The notes below the pieces were generated by a model. That model was not told where the DNA came from. It saw only the letters and a list, made by a program, of their open reading frames with translations, and did no database searches. From Brasenia schreberi (Eukaryota > Streptophyta > Magnoliopsida > Nymphaeales > Cabombaceae), in NCBI GenBank assembly GCA_036023115.1, contig JAYKKT010000037.1:496001-560000 (forward strand): DNA of 64,000 nt, written 5' to 3'. Within the stretch, counting starts at the first letter, position 1, and every line of letters begins with the position of its first letter. A program made the position numbers and the translations under genes. Positions 45,655 to 58,125 of this stretch are shown piece after piece.

Positions 45655-48600
45655 CTACACATGATACTTCTTTAAGTATTGAATATTGATAGGATCTGCT
45701 AAATTCCTACCTTCTACATCGATCAACCAATACGAATTGTTCGTAGTGGTTGCTCGCACAACATAGGGTCCATCCCAGTTGGGGCGCCACTTGCCTAGGG
45801 GGTGTGGGCCACGATGGTGGATGGTTTTCAAGACCAGATCTCCCACTTCAAAGTGGCGAGGTCTCATGTGTTTGCTATAATGTCGGGCTATCCTTTGCCG
45901 GTATGCACGAGCATGATCCATGGCAAGGAGTCGCCTCTCATCTAGCAAATCTAGCTCGGCCATCCTAGCATGCTGAAGCGTCTCTAGGGGGAGGTCGAGT
46001 GCAATGGATGTATGGAACGAATGCAGTTGGGTATGAATTGGAAGAATGGCGTTTGTGCCATAGACCAATTCGAATGGTGTGGCATTCGTGGGAGTCCGGA
46101 TGGAAGTCCTATAAGCCCATAAGGCTTCATCCAGCTTCTCATGCCACCTCCTACCCTTCTCTAAGGTTTTCTCAATGATACCAATGAGAGTCTTGTTTGT
46201 GGCTTCGGCTTGGCCGTTGCCTTGAGGGTAGTAGGGCGAGGAGAAGTGGTGAGTTATGCCATACGTGTTGCACAACTTAACCATCCGCTCATTCTTGAAT
46301 GGGGTACCATTGTCAGACACAAGGTCTCGTGGAACCCCAAATCGAGCCAAGATATTCCTCCGGATGAAAGCCACCACATGTTGCCCCATTACATTCGTTA
46401 GGGAAATGGCTTCCACCCACTTGGAGAAATACTCCGTGGCTGCTAAAATAAAACGATGCCCATTCGAGGCCTTTGGAAATATGGGGCCTACAATGTCAAA
46501 CGCCCACATGGTAAATGGCCAGGGGCTGACCACGGAATGCAATGCAGATGAAGGGATATGAATGGCGTGCCCATGCACTTGACATGGATGACACTTTCTA
46601 ACATGATCGTGACAATCCTTTTTCAGGGTGGACCAAAAATAACCCCCTCTAAGTATTTTCATCGCCATCATGTTGGCATTAACATGACCTCCACATTCTC
46701 CGTCGTGGAACTCGTGCATCACTATCCTAGCCTCCTCTAGGTCGATACACCTAAGCAGAATGCCGGTAAAACTCTTTTTGTATAAGACCCCACCCAGAAT
46801 GGTGTATCGGGTCGAAATCTTACGAATGAATGCCCTATCTTTGGATGTGGCATCCTCGATGAATCCCCCATTTTTTAAAAATTGTTTTATGTCATAGAAC
46901 TAGGGTTTTCCAATAGACCCTGGGTTGTTTTGGCAAATATCCAAGTCGTGTGTGGATGGATGGGGCGCATGCCATATTTCCAAAGATCTGGTCCCTGAAA
47001 TGGGATCGACCTTCAGGGCTGAACCCAAGGAAGAGAGGGCATCGGCGATGCCATTGTCCTCTCTTCCCACGTGTGTGAGCTTACACGACTGGAAGGAGTG
47101 GACCAATCGAGTGGCCAACTCGTGATATGGAAGTAGTTTCTCATTACGTACTTGCCAAATTTTTAAAACCTGGTTTATGACAAGAAGCGAATCTCCAAAG
47201 ACCTCGATGCATGATGCCCCTAGAATTTTCGAAATCCTTAAGCCTTGTATGAGTGCTTCATACTCAGCTACGTTGTTGGAACATTCGAAATCTAAGCGGA
47301 CTGCTATGGGAATCTCGCCCTTTTCAGGGGAGATTAGGATGATCCCGGCACCAGCCCCTCGTTGGTTTCGTGCCCCGTCGAAGTGCATCTTCCACACTTG
47401 GTTTTCGAAAGAATTTGCCAAAATGTGGTTTTGAAAATGGTTTTGCAATATGCCTTCATCAGGCATTTCGACAAGAGTGGGATATGCGTCCTCCAAGGGG
47501 AAGTCAGCCACGTAATCTGCTAGGGCTTGCCCCTTAACGGAGATCTGGTGATGGTATTTCAGATCATACTCCATTAGAAGGAGTTGCCATTTGCCCAATC
47601 TACCCGTGAGAATGGGTTTTTCGAACAAGTGCTTGATTGGATCAAGCTTGGACACTATCCAGATCTCATGATCTAGGAAGTAGTGTCTGAATTTCTGGCA
47701 GGCCCAGACTAGGGCCAAGCACGTCTTCTCCATGGCTTGATAATTTCGTTCATAAGCCAAGAGAGTTTTCGAAATATAGTAGATGGCATACTCCTTATGG
47801 GTGTCATCCTCGTATTGAGCCAACAGGGCTCCTAAAGCGTTTACATGCACGGAGATGTATAATAAAAGCGGTTTTCCTTGTTTTGGAGGATTCAAAACGG
47901 GGGGATTAACCAAGTATGCCTTTAGTCTCTCGAAGGACTTTTGGCATTCGTCATCCCATAAGAATTTCATGCCCTTCCTCAACAGTTTGTTGAAGGGTTC
48001 GCATCTAGTTGCCAGATTCGATATGAATCGGCGCACAGATTGTAATCGACCTTGAAGGCTACGGACTTGGGTGAGATTGGAGGGTGGAGCCATGTCTATG
48101 ATGGCTCGACATTTAGAGGGGTCGACTTCTATTCCCCTTTGGCTCACCATAAAGCCTAGAAGCTTTCCTGATTCTACCCCGAACACACATTTCTGAGGGT
48201 TTAGCTTTACTTTGTAAAGCCTAAGCCTTTCGAAAATCTTTTGTAAACATTCGATATGGGTACATCGGGTTTTGGATTTGGCCAAGAGATCATCTACATA
48301 CACTTCTACAAGCTCGTGAATTTGATCATGGAAGATCGTGTTCATGGCTCGTTGGTATGTTGCGCCGGCATTTTTCAAACCAAAGGGCATGACTGTATAG
48401 CAGTACGTGCCCCATGGGGTTGTGAAGGCGGTCTTACCCTGATCTCGTGGACTTAGTTTGATTTGATTATAGCCTGAATAGCCATCCATAAATGAAAACA
48501 TTTCATGATTTGCAGTACTATCGACTATCAAATCTATGTTTGGTAAAGGATAATTATCCTTTGGAGTGGCTTTATTCAAGTTTCTGAAATCGATGCATAT

Positions 48601-49455
48601 TCGAATTTTCCCATTGGTTTTTCGAACTACAACGATATTTGACAACCAATCAGAATACGCAATGGGTTTTATAAATCCGGCTTTTAGCAGATCTTCTAAA
48701 CCCTCTTTGACTTGCGTGTGTACATTCGGGTGTATTTTCCTAAGCTTCTGCTTTATTGGTTTTACACCTACATCTAAGGGAAGACGATGCTCGACTATGC
48801 TGGGATCTATGCCCGGCATGTCTTCATACGTCCATGCAAACACATCTAAATAGGTCCGTAGAAATGCAATGAATGCTAACTTTTCAGTTTCATGCAAGCA
48901 TGCGCCTATTTTGATGGTTTTGGGATTGGAATCATCCCCTAGGTTCACCTCTTCGAAATCTCCTCCTACTGATTGGGAAGGTCTTTCAAAATCGAGAATT
49001 CTATGAAATTCTGGGAGCTCAGAAGTGGGATCTTCCTCAAGGGGATCCACTTCTGGGCTTTGATCATTCTCGTGGGTTTTAGACCCGAGGGAACTTGATG
49101 CGTGGTTTTCAAAATAACCTGGTTTTGTACTTGGATTTTCAAGTGATTTCGAAATTTTTGGTCTGGCTATGCAGACAACGTTTCTTTCGAAATCCTTTTC
49201 TTTTGCCAAAGTCATACCAGGAGCGGCTATGTACAAAATCTTTTTGGTATTTTCCAAATTTTCGATTTTTTTGGGTTTTTGTAAAACAAGAACTTTGGGA
49301 ACTATACAAAGCACACTTTTTTTGAGTTTTTGTTTTTCCATTGTTTTTGGTTTTTCTTGTTTTTCGATTTTTTTCGATTTTAAGTTTTCAAATGTTTTTG
49401 GTATTTTTAGAAACAGGGATCTTCCGTCATACCTACAAAGGGAAAACACTATGGG
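45655..49455 (-). CDS. pol: Element D pol: RT, RNase H, archaeal-type RNase H, integrase; one internal stop
   Basis: The frame is open from the codon after the gag-pro TAA (49458-49456) to TAG 46902-46900 (from TGG), then on to TAG 45657-45655. The part before the internal stop is about 850 codons. RT has FMDGYSG, MPFGLKNAGATYQ and YVDD (48300-48289). The first RNase H (about 47880-47690) has kept the Glu of MEKTCLAL but lacks the usual first Asp. The archaeal-type RNase H (about 47400-47030) keeps DGA, EYEAL, GDSLL and ADALSS. Integrase (about 46722-45655) has the HHCC finger, FDIVG, SDNGT, QAEAT and GPY. A two-base gain near 49405 puts the ancestral pol ATG (49430) out of frame, so in D pol is in phase with gag-pro across one TAA. 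Confidence 0.93.
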
Positions 49456-49458
49456 TTA
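49428..49458 (-). promoter_or_regulatory. Gag-pro/pol junction of D
   Basis: On the minus strand: TAA, then TAGTGTTTTCCCTTTGTAGGT and ATG. It has one C fewer than B and C in the pyrimidine run. Gag-pro and pol share a frame here with a single stop between. Confidence 0.5.
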
Positions 49459-52326
49459 GACTCGGAATAGGAGGTCTAAACCATAGGTCTCTTCTAAGAC
49501 AGGCTCCGGGGCACCCTTGACCCAGGTGGTCACAGGGGGTGGCTCCGGCGGTATTCGGGGAGTATAGCCGATCCCATATCGGCTTGGGTTGGCCCTAGGC
49601 AGGATGGGCTCTAGGAGACCCTGGTTTTGTGCCCCTAGACTCTTGTAGGGCGTGTAGCCCATGTTTAATAACATGTTCCACGACCTTTTGTTTTTTGAAA
49701 AGACGGGATACAAGTCGTGGTCCTGGAACATGCTATCGTCCATATTAGGCTCGTAGGGCCTTTTGTCCAGGGGTTTTTGAAATAGGGAACGTTTGGGTTT
49801 TCCTAGGAGGATTAGAGTCGGGAGGGGGCCTGCTTTGGGCGGCCCCTTCACACATACAACCTTCCTAGGGTTGTTCAACACGAGCCGAGGTGGCTCAACC
49901 ATAATTTGCCCCAGGTTAGCCTCATGGGCCTGGGAGCTCGATAAACAAGGGGAGTTTATGATCCCCTGAAGCTGTGGGTGACTCTCACCTAGGATCACTA
50001 CGACTTGGTCCCTAAAAGGGATCTTGACACATTTGTGGAAGGTGGATGGCACAGTGCACAAACTGTGTATCCAGGGTCTTCCCAGCAACAGGTTATAATG
50101 GGGGTGGATGTCCAAGACATGGAACACCCCCGTGTGTTCGATCCCTCCCGTTTCCATGGGGAGTTCGATGGATCCTAAAGGCCTAGACGCATTCCCATCG
50201 TATCCAGTGATAACGATGGGGCTTGGGTTCACTGAAGTCAAGGTGACTCCGATTTTGTACGCCACGTGAAGTGGAAGGATGTTGAGCCCTCCTCCACCAT
50301 CGACTAGGCACCTGTCCAGAGAGTGGTTGTTTAGAACCACCTCGATATGCAGGGCCTGGTTATGGGTTTCGTAGGATCTATCTACATCATCTTCCGAAAA
50401 GGTGATGGGCGATTTTGCTCCTAACAAAGCCACTTGGGCAGACAAGGATTCCGGACTTATGTTCGAATCAACCTTGGCCCTTTCTAGAATTTTCTCTAAG
50501 ACAAGTCTATGCCTAGGCGAGGTTTTGATAAGCTCTAGGATAGACATGTGAATAGGAATCTTTGAAAGGTGGTTTTCGAAATCATAAGGATTTAGGATGA
50601 TTTTGTCCTTATCTGCTTTTGGCAGACCACTAGGGATACATGCTTTTGAGGGGCCAGGCACACTGACCACCTTTTGAGCACCTTGAAGGTGCGGGGGTTG
50701 GTAGATCCTCCCGGATCTAGTGACTTCCCCCACGACCAGCCTAGGGTTCGCGCTAAACTTGGCTCTAAGGATGAGCTCAGGAGAACCTTGGATTTTCAAA
50801 ACTGGTCTTGTGGGGGTTTCCACTTTTGGTGGTCCCCGAATGACGACTTGGGCGGGCCTCTTGTATAATACAAGGATGGGCGCACAAGCAGGTCGACCAG
50901 GTTCGGGCTTTCGCGCTAGTTCCTTGGAAATGGTGAGGGTACATACCTCCTTTCCTTTCCCACTGCCACTGGCGTGTTTGGGAAAGGGTTCCTTGAAGAT
51001 AGCTTGAGGTGGCTCAGGTTCCGTAGTGACCTGGAGCTGGCCCTCCGCTATCAAGTTCTCAATTTTATTTAGAAGAGAGAAGCACCGTTTGGTATCATGG
51101 CCTTTGAGCCGATGATACTTGCAAAATCGGTTTAAATACCCCCCTTTGGACGTGACTCCTTCGGGGATTTCAGGGAGTTCGATCATGCCCTGGGCAAGTA
51201 GGAGGTCTAGGACCTCCGACACAGGTTGCCCCAGTGGAGTGTACTCCCGTTTTTCAATTGGTTTTGAAAAGTTGCGTTCTCTCTTATTTTCTATTTTTTC
51301 AAAATTTTTAGAAGTGCCCGCCATGCCTGGATCCACCCGGACATTGGCGATTTTATGGGGTTTTGCCCCTCTGTCCGTCGTGGGCAGCCCATATGCGATG
51401 GGCTTTTCCACACGTGTTTTGGGAACGGCACTTCCTTTCCATAAGTGGTCGTATGTCCCTTTTCACAAGTTGGTTTCGAAAAGGGAGGCCTTTTTGATCA
51501 ACTTATGGAAAGTTGAAATCTCATGGAGCGAGAGAAGGGTTTTTAACTCGCTTTTGAAATTATCCAGGATGAGCATTACTGCGCATCCTTCGGATATAGG
51601 CTCTCGCACTTGGCCCAAAAGAGACCTCCATCTTATAATGAAGGCATGCACGTCTTCGTTCATGCCTTGCTTTGTATCCCTTAAGGTATTCAGGGTTGGC
51701 GTGACTTCCACGTTGTGTGCAAATCTTTGCATGAAGCAGTTCGCTAACTCTTCAAAAGTAGCGAACTGGCTTAAGTCGTAGGAAGCCAGCCATTTGGCAG
51801 CTGTGCCTTTAAGGGATAGGGGGAACCAATACACCCATTTCATCGAGTCCCTTTTCTTCTTATGGGCTCGACGTGAGAAAAGCTGCAAGTGAGACCTAGG
51901 GTCTCCCATGCCATCATACCGATGGAAGTTCGGTATTTCATCGTCACTGTCTGTTTCGTAATCCGTAGGAAGGAAATCAGACAGGGCGTAGCTTCTTTTC
52001 TCTTTATTTTGCCCTTTCAGCAGTTGCTGTAGGGCTTTACGGTCCTTTTGTGTGAAGGACTCGTGGTATTGGTTGCCTTCCATTACGGAGGCCTCTTTTT
52101 GCTTGCGAGGTTTTTCAATTTTCTTTTTAGGCCTTTGTTCACCGTTTGATGAACATGAATCGCCTACATCAGCCTCTTGGCTGAGAGCATCGATTTTGGC
52201 CTCAAATTCCCTTCTCAAGTCCTCGATTTCATCTAGTTTTATTTTGTTTTTGAAAATCCACCTAGAGTGAGAACTTGATGCGCATGAGCCTTGGCTCGAC
52301 ACTTCACTTGGATTGGATTTTGACAT
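49456..52326 (-). CDS. gag-pro: Element D gag-protease, 956 codons with one internal stop
   Basis: ATG 52326-52324 to TAA 49458-49456, 2,871 bases as in C. A single AGA-to-TGA change at 51465-51463 (after FETNL) is the only break. Gag has an N-terminal coil (KIKLDEIEDLRREFEAKID), a capsid-like part with KGTAAKWLASYDLSQFATF, and the intact knuckle CKYHRLKGHDTKRC near 51120-51080. Retropepsin has LVDGGGGLNILPLHVA (Asp codon 50301-50299). The G-patch-like NMLLNMGYTPYKSLGAQNQG is near 49680-49610. Gag forms the particle, and protease would cut the polyprotein. With one nonsense change this is the best-preserved copy in the window. Confidence 0.95.
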
Positions 52327-52445
52327 TCTTTTTCAAGCTTTTTCAAAATTTCCTAAGTAAAAGCAAAGAAAACAAGTTAAAACGACACCTTTATAAAATT
52401 TTCGCAAGACTTCTACAAGTAAACTCGATTTTTGAAAAGGCTCAC

Positions 52446-52463
52446 GTCCCACCGGGCGTGCCA
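52446..52463 (-). other. Element D primer-binding site
   Basis: TGGCACGCCCGGTGGGAC on the minus strand, five bases after the D 5' LTR end at 52469. Confidence 0.88.
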
Positions 52464-52468
52464 ATCTC

Positions 52469-55400
52469 TGTAGACGCGCGAAAATCCCCGCCTCTTCGCC
52501 TCTTTCGTGGCTTGGAGTGGATCTTATTGTGCGTCTAAGGCCTATGTATACAAACAGGGCGTGCCAGCTAGCTTACTTAAGCTAGCGAAGATTTAATACT
52601 GACTTCTAAACGTGGCGACTGTGAGCAAGTGAGCTCTTGTCGTCGCAGACCTTCTTGCACCGATGCGCAAGGGTCAGTCTGTACGCTTTTGCAAAAATCG
52701 AGTTTTGGGGAGAAAGTCTACGAAACGGTTCGAGGTGTCTATTTCGGGTCTTTAAGATTCGATTGCATGTTTTAGATCACGTGGATTTGCACGTGCCTAA
52801 GTCTTTTCTTTTATCCCTTTTTGGGTCGCCTAGTTTGTGTGTTATGAACACTCCACTACATGGGCGAATTCGAGCGGGGGTTGCTTCGATGCAATATGCG
52901 TCCTACCTCGTGGTATGGCGTAGATGCAATGCAAACTCACGCTACTCCAAAGGGAAAACCCGAAATGTAAAGACAATACTGAAGGGAAATAACAGAAGGG
53001 AAATAACCGAAGGGAAATAACCGAAGGGAAATAACCGAAGGGAAATAACCGAAGGGAAATATGTATATATCTTATGTATATGAGCCCTTACTCGGGTCTT
53101 GCAAATAAGAGCGAAGGCTCAATGTGGGTGCGTGCTTGAATTGAAAGACTTACACACACGACATGAAATTAAACCCAAATATAAATTGCATTATGGCCTT
53201 GACTAAGGTCTTGGGAGTAAGAGCGAAGGCTCAATGTGTGTGAGAGTGCTTGAATTGAAGTACTACACACACGACATAAATGAAACCCAAATATAACTGC
53301 AATAAGGCCTTTACTAAGGTCTTGGGAGTAAGAGCGAAGGCTCAATGTGTGTGAAAGTGCTTGAATTGAAAGACTGACTCACACGACAAGAAATGAAACC
53401 CAAATAGTATAGGTCGGCCCTTACTTGGGTCTTTCAAATAAGAGCGAAAGCTCAATGTGTGTGAGAGTGTTTAAATTGAAAGACTTACTCACACGACATG
53501 AAATGAAACCCAAATAGTATAGGTCGGCCCTTACTTGGGTGTTTCAAATAAGAGCGAAAGCTCAATGTGTGTGAGAGTGTTTAAATTGAAAGACTTACTC
53601 ACACGACATGAAATGAAACCCAAATAGTATAGGTCGGCCCTTACTTGGGTCTTTCAAATAAGAGCGAAAGCTCAATGTGTGTGAGAGTGTTCGAATTGAA
53701 AGACAACGCACCCAACTTAAACAAAACCCTTCGGAAATGAAATATATACGTAGACTTATATGTTAGGGGCTGATTAGGCCCGTGTGTGTTCAAAATTGTG
53801 CACGACTAAGAGAGTGCACGTGTGTGGTTGTGCCAAGCCACGTTATTACAAGCGGGGGGAGACTATGCTCCGTTATTACAACCCCGTATCAAATTGAATT
53901 TCAAGCAAGTGTATGACTAAAGACCGAGTTTAGACACTTACAAGTAGCTGGTCCGTAGAGGTCTTGCTTGAGCGTGGCCTTGGCTTTGGGCTGCAAACGG
54001 GAGCTCCGCGAAGGTATGTGATCAAGGGTGCTGGCCGGCTGCAAATGGGGCGCGGGATCTACGCCTCGAAGGGGGCCTGTAGCAAGTAGGTGGCGCCTCC
54101 AAGTAGGGAGTTTAGAGTGGCTGACTAAGTGGGTCTTAGGGTCACTAGGGAAGTTAGGTACTTAGGGAAACTGGACCTACAAGGTGAGCTAGTGGGAAGG
54201 CCAAATAGGACACCTAGGGGGGTCGGCCGAATGGGAGATGGTGGCTAAGTAGTGGCCAGCCACTTGGGTTATCCTAGGTTCGGCTAGGCTTAGATGGTGG
54301 CGGCAAAGGGGCTGAGCTGAAGGGAAGATGGGTGGCTAAGAGTGGAGGGGTGGTAGAGAGTGGCTTTGAGGGAGTTAGGGGGACTTACCGAATGGGGAGG
54401 AGTGGCGGATGGAGTGGGAGAGTGGCGGGCAGGTAGCTGTCGGCTGGTGGAGTTGGGGGAAGATGGTGGCGTCCGGCTGGGGGGCAGTGGTGGTGGACGG
54501 AAGAGGGAAGGTGGCGGAGCAGGTGGCGGCTGGGGAGTGGTCACGGCTGGATGGAAGATGGAAGAAGGAGAGGGCCCGGCTGGGAGTGGAGAGTGGTTCC
54601 CACTTGGAAAACCCGCCCACAATGAGGGGGGTTTAAATAGGGGATGGGTAGGTCGGTTAGGGCTGGGTTGTGGGTAGTGGTTAGGTGGTTTAGGTGGGGT
54701 AGTATGTAGATAAGGTGGGCTGGATGGGGTTGGGCCAGATATTTTAAAACTAGGTGTTTTGATAAATCGTGGGCTAAGGGTGGTTTAGGGGTTTAGGGCT
54801 AGGTTAGGTGGTTGGGTTTTAGGGTGAGGTTTAGTGAGCTAGGTTAGGTGATTAGGCTAGGTTTAGGCTAGGATTAGGGAAATTAATCTAGGTTTAGGGA
54901 AGGATTAGGGGAGTGGGTTAGGTGATTAGGTTGGGATTAGGCCGGGATTAGGGAAGTGGGTTAGGTGATTAGGTTCAGATTAGGGGTGGATTAGGGGTTT
55001 AGGCTAGGTTTAGGCATTTTGGGTTAGGTTTAGGTGAAGGAGCTCCCTTAGCATGGCCCATAGACCTTGATCACCCCATGTTGGTGCAGCCCTAGGTTAG
55101 GTTTTAGCTAATTACAAGCTTAAACCCACTCAATTAGGCTAACCCACAAGATTAAACCCAAACTTGACACACAAGTCAAGCTTAATACAACACTCTTGAT
55201 ATTTTTCACCCCCACTCTCTCTCATGCCCAATATCCCACGTGAATTTCAAGTGGGCCCCACCTCCATTTATGAGGAGGTGATGTGGGCCATGGATATGGA
55301 TATTGGATTGGATCTCTGGATCCAAATCCAAATCCAAGTCCACATATGGGTTTGGATTGGAATCTGGATATATATGGTCCAGATCCAATCCAAACTGAAC

Positions 55401-55873
55401 TCTGACTCCTTCGAGCTGGGTTCGAGACAGACGATTCGTGCGGGGCCTGACAGCATCAGTACTCCGTCTGCGTTGGGTCTTCGCCAACATAGTCGTCCGC
55501 CTCCGTTTCTGCCTTCCGGAGATGACTTCAAATGCTATTTTGATAAGAACAGAGTCTTGGACGTTCGAGATCCTGGGGTGTGAATCAGATACAAGAGTTG
55601 CTGCGCCGGGCTCGACAGGTGCTCCGGTTCCGGTCTCTTCTTGGCTCTCCTGGTCCTGTCTTGATCGGGCCAAGCCACTTCGGGGTTTCAAAACATTTTT
55701 TAAAAGGGTTTTCAAAAGCTATATCATATGTTTTTGAAAGATAAAGTTTAAAACATATACGCAGGGTTTGTTTGGAAGGCTCCTGGGTTTCCAAACTCAA
55801 AAATGGCCCTTTGGGGCTGCTTGTATAAAACCAGATTTGTTTAAGAAATTCGTGGGATTTCGGGGTGTTTACA
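52469..55873 (-). repeat. Element D 5' LTR (3,405 bp)
   Basis: On the minus strand from TGTAAACACCCC (55873) to CGCGTCTACA (52469). It has six CGAAGGGAAATAAC-type units, otherwise nearly identical to the 3' LTR. TATTTAAA is at 54639-54632, GGTAAGT at 54389-54383 and GTAAGTG at 53941-53935. Confidence 0.96.
54632..54639 (-). promoter_or_regulatory. TATA-like box of the D 5' LTR
   Basis: TATTTAAA is followed on the minus strand by a C-run, at the place where the other LTRs have TATATAAA plus C-run. It is the likely promoter of D. Confidence 0.55.
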
Positions 55874-56986
55874 ACCGGCATCCTACTTAGGTGTATCGAT
55901 CTAAAGTAGGCTAGGATAGTGATGCATGAGTTCCACGATGGAGAATGTGGAGGTCATGTTAATGCCAACATGATGGCAATGAAAATACTTAGAGGGGGCT
56001 ATTTTTGGTCCACCCTAAAAAAGGATTGCCACGATCATGTTAGGAAGTGTCATCCATGTCAAGTGCATGGGCACGCCATTCATATCCCTTCATCTGCATT
56101 GCATTCCGTGGTCAGCCCCTGGCCATTTACCATGTGGGCGTTTGACATCGTAGGTCCAATATTTCCAAAAGCCTCGAATGGGCATCGATTTATTTTAGCA
56201 GCCATGTAGTATTTCTCCAAGTGGGTGGAAGCCATTTCCCTAATCAACGTGTTGGGGCAACATGTTGTGGCTTTCATCCGGAGGAATATCTTGGCTCGAT
56301 TTGGGGTTCCACGAGACCTTGTGTCTGATAATGGTACCCCATTCAAGAACGAGCGAATGGTTAAGTTGTGCAACACGTATGGCATAGCTCACCACTTCTC
56401 TTCGCCCTACTACCCTCAAGGCAATGGCCAAGCCGAAGCCACAAACAAGACTCTCATTAGTATAATTGAGAAGACTTTAGAGCAGGGTAGGACGTGGCAC
56501 GAGAAACTGGATGAGGCCTTATGGGCTTATACGACTTCCATCCGGACTCCCAGGAATGCCACACCATTCGAATTGGTCTATGGCACAAACGCCATTCTTC
56601 CCATTCATACTCAACTGCATTCATTCCATACATCCATAGCACTCGACCTCCCCCTAGAGACGCTTCAGCATGCTAGGATGGCCGAACTAGATTTGCTAGA
56701 TGAGAGGCGACTCCTTGCCATGGACCATGCTCGTGCATACCGGCAAAGGATAGCCCGACATTATGGCAAACATATGAGACCTCACCACTTTGAAGTGGGG
56801 GATCTAGTTTTGAAAATCATCCACTATCGTGGCCCACATCCCCTTGGAAAGTGGTGCCCCAAGTGGGATGGACCCTATGCTGTGCGAGCAACCACCACGA
56901 ACAATTCGTATTGGTTGATCGATGTAGAAGGTAGGAATTTAGCAGATCCTATCAATATTCAATACTTAAAGAAGTATCATGTGTAG
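55874..56986 (+). pseudogene. pol: Internal region C pol, second part (integrase)
   Basis: It resumes with ACCGG, the right target-site copy, and GCATCCTACTTAGG. The integrase zinc finger is about 55925-56065, followed by the core (FDIVG near 56140, SDNGT near 56327, GNGQAEAT near 56420) and the GPY module (near 56868), ending KKYHV with TAG at 56984-56986. TAG codons near 55904 and at 56207-56209 (from GAG) break it. The reading phase fits that of 38427-41086 once D and one target copy are removed. Confidence 0.92.
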
Positions 56987-58112
56987 GATTTGGATTAAAT
57001 TCCATTTTTCGAAAATTTTAGGGATAGTTGCCCTGAGACATGAGAATAAGGTGCAAAGGCAAAGTCGTGTGACCCTGAGTGAGAGAATTCGCACTTGTGA
57101 AAGAGTGGAGTCTTCAAAATCAAGGTTACATTTCAAAATCCTTCTTCTTACAAAGAAAGGCCTAGTTCAATATAGCAAGATACTTGCAAGTAGTACGTGC
57201 TATTTCTAAATAGGCTGATCTGGAATGGATCGAGTGTGAGCTTGGGATAAGTCGTCCCCTCTCCTCTTCTCCTTCCAAAAGGAAAACAAATGCCCAAACA
57301 AAGGGAATTTCCCATTCAAAAGAAAAATCGATTCTCTTGTGAAAAGGAGGGATTAAAGAAAAAATACTCCCAAAGGGAGACCCTCTACGAAAAAAAAGGA
57401 AAAAGAGCCCAAAAAGCTCAAAAAGAGCAGTTTTCCGCCTTCTATGCCTTAAACCACGGGACGCTTCAGAAGGGACTGTGGTATCTCTTTCCCATCCCTG
57501 GCTTATCCCAAGCTAAAGCATGGTTCATTTCGAGGAATCCTAAAGTAAAAATAGGATTTGCTTACTTGAATTTCATCTTGTTTGAGAATTCGACGTTTTG
57601 AGTAAGGCGTCGGAATTTGAAATATAACTTGTTTTCTTATAAAACCTCCGCTAGATAAGCGATTGTTAAGACTCAAACAAGGGCAAACACGAAGAGCTTG
57701 AGATCCTTAGGATCGAGACTCAAGACAGTTGTCCCTTTTGTAAATAGCTTTTGTAAATAGATTTTAAAAAATCGAACATCGAACAGCATAGGATTTGCTC
57801 ACTGGGAGCAGCAGACCTAGTAAGTCTCTAAAGTTCAACCACATCTGGTCTCTAGGAGGTCGCCACTCTTGGCACCACACCCATGTCATGCATCTGCATT
57901 CCACACATGGTACTTGCATAAACATGATCCCATTTAGGACCAGAAACCTGTTGTATATCCCTTTGGCATGATATCTCCTCCTACCAGGGTTTTAAAACTG
58001 AGATTTTGCTAAAGATTGGGATGATCTCATATTTTTCGTGGTTAGATCTAGGGAGACATTGAAAGGGGTGTTTGTCATCTTTGCCCTTATCCAAATCGAT
58101 TTGGACAAGACC
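56987..58112 (+). other. Internal region C 3' non-coding region
   Basis: It is nearly identical to 27833-28992 of B apart from small indels such as the loss of about 28 bases near 57320. No gene is seen. Confidence 0.75.
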
Positions 58113-58121
58113 AAAGAGGGG
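58113..58121 (+). other. Polypurine tract of C
   Basis: AAAGAGGGG, then CATC, then the LTR3 start at 58126. Confidence 0.82.
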
Positions 58122-58125
58122 CATC

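Larger units (their letters stand above)
41087..55873 (-). mobile_element. Element D: complete Tat-lineage retrotransposon, 14,787 bp, reversed
   Basis: D has two LTRs (41087-44477 and 52469-55873), PBS 52463-52446, gag-pro 52326-49456, pol 49455-45655, a 3' non-coding region, a polypurine tract and an ACCGG target duplication. LTR lengths are 3,391 and 3,405; the 14-bp difference is one CGAAGGGAAATAAC unit. I count about nine substitutions between the LTRs (about 0.3%), which marks it as a recent insertion. Only two premature stops break the genes. Its LTR is a subfamily distinct from the composite (different leader, TATTTAAA-type TATA). Confidence 0.97.
35391..58125 (+). mobile_element. Internal region C of the composite, split by element D
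   Basis: This runs from the end of LTR2 to the start of LTR3. It contains PBS, gag-pro, pol in two parts, the 3' non-coding region and a polypurine tract. Its pol is interrupted at 41086/55874 by the reversed element D (14.8 kb). Without D the internal region is about 7.9 kb, close to the 7,991 bp of D. Confidence 0.92.

Noticed and set aside
45655..46722. Chromodomain or envelope gene downstream of integrase
   Set aside because: Integrase ends KKYHV right after the GPY module, and the following 1.15 kb has no sense frame in any copy.
41087..55873. Segmental duplication at 41087-44477 and 52469-55873
   Set aside because: The two copies are the LTRs of one element, with PBS, polypurine tract and an ACCGG duplication.
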